Source: Lunularia cruciata (Eukaryota > Streptophyta > Marchantiopsida > Lunulariales > Lunulariaceae). From it: 64,000 nt of DNA. The notes beneath the pieces were generated by a model that was given only the letters and a program-made list of their open reading frames with translations, had not been told where the DNA came from and ran no database searches. The stretch is taken from contig OX419758.1 of the NCBI GenBank assembly GCA_948567375.1, positions 19,783,001 to 19,847,000 of the forward strand, read 5' to 3'. Both the position numbers and the translations under genes were made by a program. Positions 57,281-64,000 of the stretch are shown piece by piece; position 1 is the stretch's first letter; the number at the start of each line of letters is the position of its first letter.

Positions 57281-57880
57281 AACTTACCACATCCATCAGA
57301 CTTCTTTTCAGGGAAGTGCAAGTCTTAGAGAACCCTATCTCTACTCACAAAGTTTTTGAGAAGAATTTGTATTTAAGCATGCACTACCGCTGTGGGTCTT
57401 TCATATCTTCGTACTGTCCATGTATAGTCCTAAATATATCGACAGAAAATTCAGTCGAACTAATAATGGTATTCTTTCTCGCAAACGTTAACCATGAGTT
57501 TTCAGTTGTGTAGCTAATTTGAAATTTGTAAATACCTTTCTGTTTACCAAATCCTCTCATGATGACCATGGATTGCTCTGTACAACAAACATGTATCGAT
57601 ATACCTATTGGCATTTATATATATTGTCTAGAAGTTCAAACATGTCAAACTGTTTGTAGAAATCCTCTATCCATTTAAAATAGACTGGAGGAACAGAAAG
57701 TGAGCAACTATCTTTGTGTTTCTAAATTGCTCTTCAAAATTTCTCCCTGATTCGGTGTAAGAGAGGGTGGACTTTGAAATCGTGGAACGGAACACTCTGA
57801 AAATGAGTGGCTTTGTCTACAGTCAAACCCTGTAGATTGTGGATGGAAACCTGTGATTCATTGTGAATGGAAAACTGTGA
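57281..57880. other. Intergenic DNA without a recognised feature
   Basis: No ORF with a recognisable product. The short repeated phrases ATTGTGGATGGAAA and ATTGTGAATGGAAA (57836-57871) lead into the next tandem array. Confidence 0.4.
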
Positions 57881-58435
57881 TTTAAATTTGCTCCTTCCAT
57901 TGCGACTGTGAGATTGGGATCTAAGCTGAAACGCCATCTGAGATATCTAAATCTAGACCCTTTATGCCACGCTAGGTGCGTAGCTCTTCGGAAGCTAATC
58001 AGCATATGAGGATTCGTCATCAAATTGGGCAGTAGTCACTAAAGTTTGCAGAAATGTCCTGCGACCTTCCAGCTTCAGTAGTAGAATATCTATTTTAAAT
58101 TTGCTGCTTCCATTGCGACTGGGAGATTGGGATCTAAGCTGAAACGCCGTCTGAGATATCTAAATCTAGACCCTTTATTTACTATACACTAAAGTTTTCA
58201 GAAATGTCCTGCGACCTTCCAGCTTCAGTACTAGAATATCTGTTTTAAATTTGCTGCTTCCTGCGACTGTGAGATTGGGATCTAAGCTGAAACGCCATCT
58301 GAGATATCTAAATCTAGACCCTTTATGTCACGGTAGGTATGTACCTCTTCGGAAGCTAATCAGCATATGAGAATTCGTCATCAAATTGGGCAGTAGTCAG
58401 TAAAGTTTGCAGAACTGTCCTGCGACCTTCCAGGT
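57881..58435. repeat. Tandem triplication, units of 213, 150 and ~192 bp
   Basis: Units start at 57881, 58094 and 58244 with TTTAAATTTGCT(C/G)CTTCC and share GAGATTGGGATCTAAGCTGA plus AACGCC. The middle unit lacks about 66 bp (the GGAAGCTAATCAGCATATGA part) that units 1 and 3 keep. Identity is high, so the array is younger than the 56.4-57.3 kb one. Confidence 0.85.
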
Positions 58436-58604
58436 TTTGGTCACGGATACTCTGAATAAGATCGTGGAAGCAATTTTACGGCCGCTAGCAATCTCCGGTG
58501 AATTACTTGACAGTTCGAGATTCGTGCTTGCCTTTGGCGATCTTCCCCCTTCCTATCACGCACACCTCATAAGCCATAAAGAGACATTTCCTCCTGTTGT
58601 TTAG
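58430..58604 (+). other. Short coding-like stretch, possible orphan exon
   Basis: After an acceptor-like CCTTCCAG at 58432 an open frame reads VLVTDTLNKIVEAILRPLAI, then FVLAFGDLPPSYHAHLISHK, and ends at a TAG. The composition looks protein-like, but the family is not recognised and no partner exon was found. Confidence 0.25.
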
Positions 58605-58609
58605 GAGAG

Positions 58610-60130
58610 CATTGTAAACTTCGTCAGCACTCATGCGAAGGGCGATTTAAAAGCACAAATACATTTCCTCTCACCGCGTGGTTCGGTATATCACTGAGAG
58701 CATCATCAATCATCATGAGAATATTTCAGGCAGGAGATTATATGTGTTATGGTTAGCAACACGTCGATCAATATAAGATGATATATTGAAATACAGAAAT
58801 GTTAACCCACCATATTAAGCCAAGTGGGTGGTCTTGCATATGTACACACACTATAGTATGTAGACCGTATGCAGATATGAGAGACCACCACGGTCATGCA
58901 TGATCAATAGTAAAATCTTTCTCCCAGAGCTTAGCCAGCAATAGAGACGATGTTGCTCTGTTTAGATTCTCTGGTTCCGGATATAAATTACGCTGGAATT
59001 CATATTGACTATTTCCATCCACAAGTGAATCAAGCCCCAAAGAACATATGAAATGTGCTTCATGTTGGAAGAACTTTGCTTCGAATTTCAAGCAGACATG
59101 AAGATTGGCCATGCATGCCAACAGGTCAATCTCAAATCAGAAAGAAACACTCAAAGGAAAAAAATCCCTGAATTTTATGGATTCCCAAACTTTCGACCTC
59201 CACTTTCTCGGTACATCACGTGCTGGAAGCCTGTCATCCAAGAATAGAAGATATCGATCCAGTCACATTCTCCTTCGATACGCGTTATTGTTATTTGGAG
59301 GTTTCCTGATACTATGAAAAACAGTAGCTCGAGCCCCTTGTGCATGCGCATTGCCTGTCCACGAAGTCGAATTTTAGCGGCCAAACGGCGATCACACCAT
59401 GATGCATATGAGTACGGATAAAGCTCTTAGTTGACTCTTCTGAACTGGCGCAAGCCCATAAATAGCATGGCTACTGTCATTATCGATAACAAATAAAAAA
59501 GCCGCTGCAATTTTTGAAGCAACTCTGTTCGCGGGGGATAAAAAGTGTAAGAGAGTCATATCCTTCGTACGTTTAGAGTTAATATATTCCCGCCTTGAGT
59601 TACAGTAACTGAGAACCAAAATACAGAGAAAGGCAACAAGCATAGGATGACATGAAGGATGGGACCCCTATCAAGCCATAAAAGAAGAAAGCTAAGAGGT
59701 AAAATGGGGCTAAGCATCAATGTAACTGAGAACGAGAATATAGGGGACAGATTACTGTTGCCTAATAGATCGAATGATCCACTCTTCCAGATTTATCTTA
59801 CACTGGAAAGCTTAGCTGCATTTTATAATAAAACATAATAAGGCTTGCTGGTAGCAAAGCTTCCTGAATTCTGGTCTCTCAGTTTAGTTCATAAACAAAG
59901 TCATGCATGTTTGTGTCATGCATTGTCGGGATTGCCAGGCAGTCCATGACGTGATTGTATGTTGATCATGAAACGTGGACTGTGAAGCACAGGCACAGTA
60001 GAACGAATCGATCACCCTGTAGAGCATGGATTGGGTCAACTGAACCTGGTTCTGTCAACTGTAAGTGCGTGGGCATACTTAACACGTCCAAATCTGTAGT
60101 ACCAGAGGCACCTCAAAGTAACCGCATAGG
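58610..60130. other. Intergenic DNA without a recognised gene
   Basis: Several short open frames on both strands (for example 59392-59643 minus), none with a recognisable domain. I see nothing that can be supported. Confidence 0.4.
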
Positions 60131-60139
60131 ATAAAAATG

Positions 60140-60640
60140 GCGAAGTGATTCCATGAGAAGTTCAGGATACTGTTCAGTGAATTCCAGGAATTCTTGGGCG
60201 TTTCCGTGAATCTAGCTACATGTGACAACGCGTATATACATCAGTATATTGGGGAGCTTAGTGTTTCTTCTCAGTTCCTATGTGACGAGGCCGGTCTTCC
60301 AGGCATCTCCGAATCATTTGCAACTTTGAAGCTATACTCTCACTCAGAGGAAGGGGGAGTATAGCTTCCCGGTGCAACTGTTGAAGACTATATGATTTGC
60401 GCTTTGGTAGCGTTTTCCAGGCAGTCAGATGTTCTCAGCCAAGCGCACAGCAGATTTCTCGTCGCAAATCTTTGCCAGGGGATTTTGATGGGTTGCAGTA
60501 TGATGCTTCTTTCGGAACTTCTTCCTTGATAATTGGAGCTTTTAAAGCCAGTGAGAATGTCACGCGTTCAAATGCATCACAATTACGTTGTGATCATGGG
60601 GCCAAGTACAGTCCAAGCTTTCCAGTTATATGCAGGTAAT
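60140..60640 (+). pseudogene. Two coding-like stretches upstream of an AP2-like relic
   Basis: One open frame ends in a TAG near 60361 (reading FSEFQEFLGVSVNLATCDNA, then CDEAGLPGISESFATLKLY). A second (60397-60639) has an acceptor-like TTTTCCAG in front and a donor-like CAG|GTAATT at its end. Neither is recognised. They may be 5' exons of the relic that follows, or of an unknown gene. Confidence 0.25.
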
Positions 60641-62000
60641 TGTTGAAGTGGATTAGCTTTGATCTCACTTATTCTCAACATGTTGTTTGAGAAAATAGTC
60701 CAGTATTTCTGTGTCAAATGGTAGAATGAGGTCAGTTTGAACGAAGGGTATAACAAACGTTACAAAGCTGTTTCCAAATTTTACACAGTAAGTGATTAGA
60801 TATAATTTGAATTCTCGTGTTGCTTAGCCAGAAATCAACTGAAATTGTGTGAAAATTGCTTCCACGGGAAACTGATGATGCATAACTAGACCAGAAATTA
60901 TGTTTAGCCCTCTTGTGCAGAAGTCCTTGATGTTAGTCTGTTGACGACGGGAGATAAGGAGCAGTCGATCTGAGGCCATATTCCATCAGAATTAACGCAT
61001 CTTGTAAGTTCACCGGCGGAATGCTTTTCGAGCGTCCTCACAATAGTTTGTGTATTAAATGTTTGGATGAGAAATAGATACCTGAGTAATTACAACATCC
61101 GAAATTCGATGTTTCCCGAATCCGAATGTTTCCCAAATTGTGTGTAAATGTCAGTTGACGGAAGACCACTAATTGCTATATATTGGCTGTTCCGGGCTAC
61201 AATCTACAGGTAGTTCTCAATCGGCGGCAGATTAAAGCACTCATTTCATATTGGCCTTATTTCTGTTCACAGTCCACATTAGTTCGGACGCGCTACTTAT
61301 CTTTAGCTAACACCGATTCAGCATCATGTTTCAAAACGTACGGAAGCTTCGGTAGGTTATCGTCCCATTCTTTCAGCAAGCTATTTCTATAATGAGAAAT
61401 GCGCCAGACGAAACTTAACTCTCATACCGAGGTTTAGTGTTATTGGCGATAAACATGTCCTTCAAGTTTGAAGATCATAAGACTGCTGCTTATGACGTAG
61501 AACCTAATCAATTTATTAAAACTAGGATTCAAGAGTCTTTGTATTCTGGATGCTCCTCTTGTTTCACTCAAGTTGGTGATATTAAGAGGCGCTCGGCAGG
61601 TATCATCATGCAAAAAAAATTCAGGGATGAGAATAGGGATTAAGCGGACAGCGTATCAATATCTCCCAGTCCTTTATCCTATAAGGTGTCATCTGCTAAT
61701 GCATCCATTTTTTTTAAGACAGTACAGCTTATAACACCATAATCATCGTCCTTCAAAGTTGCCTGCCATAAATGTCCACTGCCAGAACCGCTTGCTCAAG
61801 ATAGCCCTCTGCTTGAGAATCGTCATTAAATTTCAATTTTGTTTGCTAATTCTTAAGATCTTATTTACTTTTCTATAGGGGACAATGGCTAGTGAATGGA
61901 ATCGAAGGATTGGGGAAGCGAAATTCATGTATCCCTGAAAAGCTCAAAAACATTTTACAATGTGCCAGCGCTAGCGCTCATGCTGGCTCTTCAGACCCAA
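60640..62000 (+). pseudogene. Decayed relic related to the AP2 gene (intron 1 and exons 2-4)
   Basis: In the same order and orientation as the gene there are four matches. GATAAGGAGCAG occurs near 60953 (gene 53926). ACAATCTACA..T.GTT.TCAAT and its continuation lie near 61199 (gene 54061). An exon-2-like block GGTTATCGTCCCATTCTTTC plus AGCAAGCTA is near 61352 (gene 54271). An exon-3-like start GCGATAAACATGTCCTTC is near 61448 (gene 54480). Near 61890 the frame VNGIEGLGKRNSC resembles VDLNGRWEVKYC of domain 2. Frames are broken. Similarity is judged by eye and is modest. Confidence 0.4.
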
Positions 62001-62118
62001 CACCATCTTCAGCAAAGTTTGTCCTATTCCCCTTGTTATGATATTTGTGTGTAGTGCATGAATTCTTGGCAATGCTCGCACCTAGTATCTCATTGCTGGA
62101 GTGCGTTAGCGAGATCGC

Positions 62119-63067
62119 ATGGTGGAATTGATTGCTGCTACAGAATCTTTTATTCCCCTGAAGAGGAAAAGAATTAAGTTGACGACGATGCGAATATATT
62201 ACCTGAACTTAAGTTTGTGTTTAATGATCTCCAGTGGTCTTGATCAGGTTAGAAGGGCGAGTAGCTGTAATTACAGGTGGTGCCAATGGCCTCGGAGCTA
62301 GTTGTGCAAGACTCTTCGTTCAAAATGGGGCTCGTGTTTTTGTAGCAGACGTTGCTGACTCGGACGGTGAGCAACTTTGTGAGGAGCTTGGCTCCTCTGC
62401 TCATTATTTTCACTGTAATGTGACCAATGAGAAAGATATCTCTGACGTCGTAGATCTAGCAGTGAAGCAATACGGGAAGCTGGATATAATGCACAACAAT
62501 GTTGGTGTCGGTGGTGAGAAAACTACCATCCAGGACATTGACATCAGAGATTTTGATAAGATCTATGCTCTCAACATGAGAAGCGTTGTATTGGGACTGA
62601 AACACGCTGCACGAGTCATGATCCCAAGACAGAGCGGATCAATTCTCTCAACATGTTCAGTTGCAGGACTCATGGGGGGCGCAGGTCCTTCGCCTTATGC
62701 CTTCACTAAATCAGCTATTCCTGGAATTACAAGACAAGCAGCAGCCGAGCTTGGAACATACGGTATCAGAATTAACTGCATCTCTCCTGGAGGCACTCCG
62801 ACTCAGTCCCAACTGAGGAGAGTCCAGCAAATTGCAGGTTATGAGAATCTCACATTTGAAGAGTATGGTTCTATGATGGATGAAATCTCTGAACTGAAAG
62901 GGGGCGAAATGAGAACCGAGGTATTCGCCAGAACTGCCTTGTTCCTGGCAAGTGATGATTCATCGTTCACAACTGGCCAGAACTTTGTGGTGGATGGTGG
63001 TTTTTCCGTTAGTAAGGCTTACCCTTTAGAGCTTCTGAGGAAGACATTTACTCCCGAAGCAAAGTGA
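62119..63067 (+). CDS. NAD-dependent short-chain dehydrogenase/reductase, plant SDR110C-like (ABA2 / secoisolariciresinol dehydrogenase type)
   Basis: Exons 62119-62177 and 62248-63067, intron of 70 nt with GT-AG borders, 292 aa. The start ATG gives MVELIAATESFIPLKRKRIK, then LEGRVAVITGGANGLG, the usual N-terminus of these enzymes; starting in exon 2 alone would give no ATG. Landmarks: TGGANGLG (29-36) for cofactor binding; Asp54 at the end of strand beta-2 (NAD rather than NADP); NNVG (103-106, usually NNAG); catalytic Asn129, Ser157, Tyr170 and Lys174 (YAFTK); SPGGTPTQ after the active site; FVVDGGFSV near the end. It is likely soluble in the cytosol and oxidises an alcohol of a terpenoid, lignan or related compound. 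The exact substrate cannot be told. Confidence 0.9.
62178..62247 (+). other. Intron of the SDR gene
   Basis: 70 nt, starting GTTGACGACG and ending TTGATCAG. Splicing joins AA|G into Lys20 and keeps frame. CTGAAC near 62203 could be the branch site. Confidence 0.7.
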
Positions 63068-64000
63068 ACTGGTAAAGAACCATCCTCTTCATGATCGTGC
63101 TGGGTGCATTTCATCCCAATGATTGCGACTGAAGAAATCCAGTTTCAACCGAGTAGAATGGACAACACTAACGACTACCAGTCATGTAGGCAGATTGTGA
63201 ATAGTGGAGCAGTTTTAAAATAAATTTCTCAGTTGGAAACGCGAATGCTTGCTGCCGTTATCAGACTGCACCAGTAAAACATATGCAATAGTTCTAGGAT
63301 CGTCTTTTGACAACATTTTCTAGAACTCCAAGTAAAACCAAAGAAGGCCCAAAACTGACTGAAGTTCAACTCCGTATTCGACTACTGTGATATAGTACTA
63401 GCTAAGTTCTACCTCGTGTTTGGAAAAATGTTCTAGATCTCGACGTAAATCCAATCAAGGCTCAAACCTGAAGTTCAACATGGTATACACCTACTATTAT
63501 AATACAGTGCTAGCAATAACCGATGAAGATTTTCCAAAGTAGCAACATGTTTTACGAGCTTGGAAATAGTGATCTCCTTGGATCAATGTGGTGAAGTTTC
63601 TGAACTTACAATTTGGAAGAGTTTCGGGCGACGACATTTAAGCATTTCATTGTGTTCGAGGCAGACTCGGTAACGACGTTTCGTATTTCCGTCCACTCTG
63701 TCCGTCTAAGTTCATCCTTTCACACTTTGTATACGCCCCATGAGCTCCACGTGTCTCTACGTCCGTCCTCTCTTGCTCCACAGGGTCCACATTCCTTCCT
63801 TAAACTATGACAAACAAAAGAAACCCCAATCCTTCGCACGGCAGCAGCAAAACAAGTACTGGATTCCTCTCTGTACTACCAGCACGATCATGAAGTACTT
63901 TTTGCAATTTTTTTAACGCCGAAACTCCGTCCGTTCAAGAATTTGGTGGTCTGCAGCAACCTTTTTGGCTTGTGGAATGTGCGCCTGGTGAGTTCAAAAT
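63068..64000. repeat. Downstream DNA with a two-unit degenerate repeat
   Basis: No gene was recognised. Units starting TTCTAGA(A/T)CTC at 63318 and 63431 (period 113) share CAA(A)G(A)AGGC.CAAA, CTGAAGTTCAAC and A(T/C)AGT(A/G)CTAGC. The rest to the window end shows only short open frames. Confidence 0.5.

Noticed and set aside
58697-58722. miR172-like site (AGCATCATCA followed by ATCATCATGAG)
   Set aside because: Only the part facing the miRNA 3' end matches; the region pairing with the miRNA seed does not. It also lies 2.3 kb beyond the AP2 stop codon.
62234-62247. SDR start at the GTG of 62234
   Set aside because: Plant nuclear genes rarely start at GTG. An ATG exon at 62119 splices in phase and gives a normal SDR N-terminus.

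Overview
This window looks like nuclear DNA of a vascular plant. A gymnosperm or another large, repeat-laden genome is most likely. That is an inference from introns with GT-AG borders, two plant-type nuclear genes, a fragment of organellar-type rRNA, and many old LTR retrotransposons nested in one another and full of stop codons. No bacterial operon, CRISPR array or tRNA gene was seen.

Region 1-45 kb is a retrotransposon graveyard. The oldest layer is a Ty3/gypsy family of Athila/Tat type with a tRNA-Asp-like primer site. One body lies on the minus strand (about 0.1-7.7 kb) and one on the plus strand (20.6-26.0 kb). With them are three pieces of a long acidic, coiled-coil ORF family (8.9-9.8 kb; 9.8-10.3 plus 17.6-19.8 kb; 44.3-43.4 plus 36.2-35.5 plus 27.9-26.9 kb). 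Into this layer were inserted: a full chromodomain Ty3/gypsy element on the minus strand (10309-17628, site duplication ACTGA); a second of the same family on the plus strand (27924-35543, site duplication CCTTC), itself hit by a same-family solo LTR (30530-31258); a Ty1/copia element (36228-43354, site duplication CAAGG); and two solo LTRs of another family with 4-bp site duplications (977-1676 and 15918-16610). All autonomous copies are broken by stops or frameshifts.

Region 45-52 kb holds fold-back and terminal-inverted-repeat elements, short tandem arrays, and a 168-bp fragment matching the 3' end of organellar/bacterial-type large-subunit rRNA followed by an almost pure G/C tract. The fragment is probably a mitochondrial DNA insertion.

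Region 52-64 kb is genic. The main gene is a divergent two-AP2-domain transcription factor whose seven exons I assembled (53027-56394, 465 codons, all splice phases consistent). It has a TATA box and three 285-291 bp tandem repeats upstream. A second copy of its promoter and intron 1 lies at 46.9-47.9 kb but lacks exon 1 and has a decayed TATA box. A decayed third relic seems to lie at 60.7-62.0 kb. Two tandem arrays follow the gene. The last gene is an intact short-chain dehydrogenase/reductase (62119-63067) with one 70-nt intron.

The AP2 cluster and the retroelement-linked coiled-coil ORF family are the two things least explained by ordinary annotation. All identifications come from reading the sequence. 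No database search was run, and similarity levels are judged by eye.
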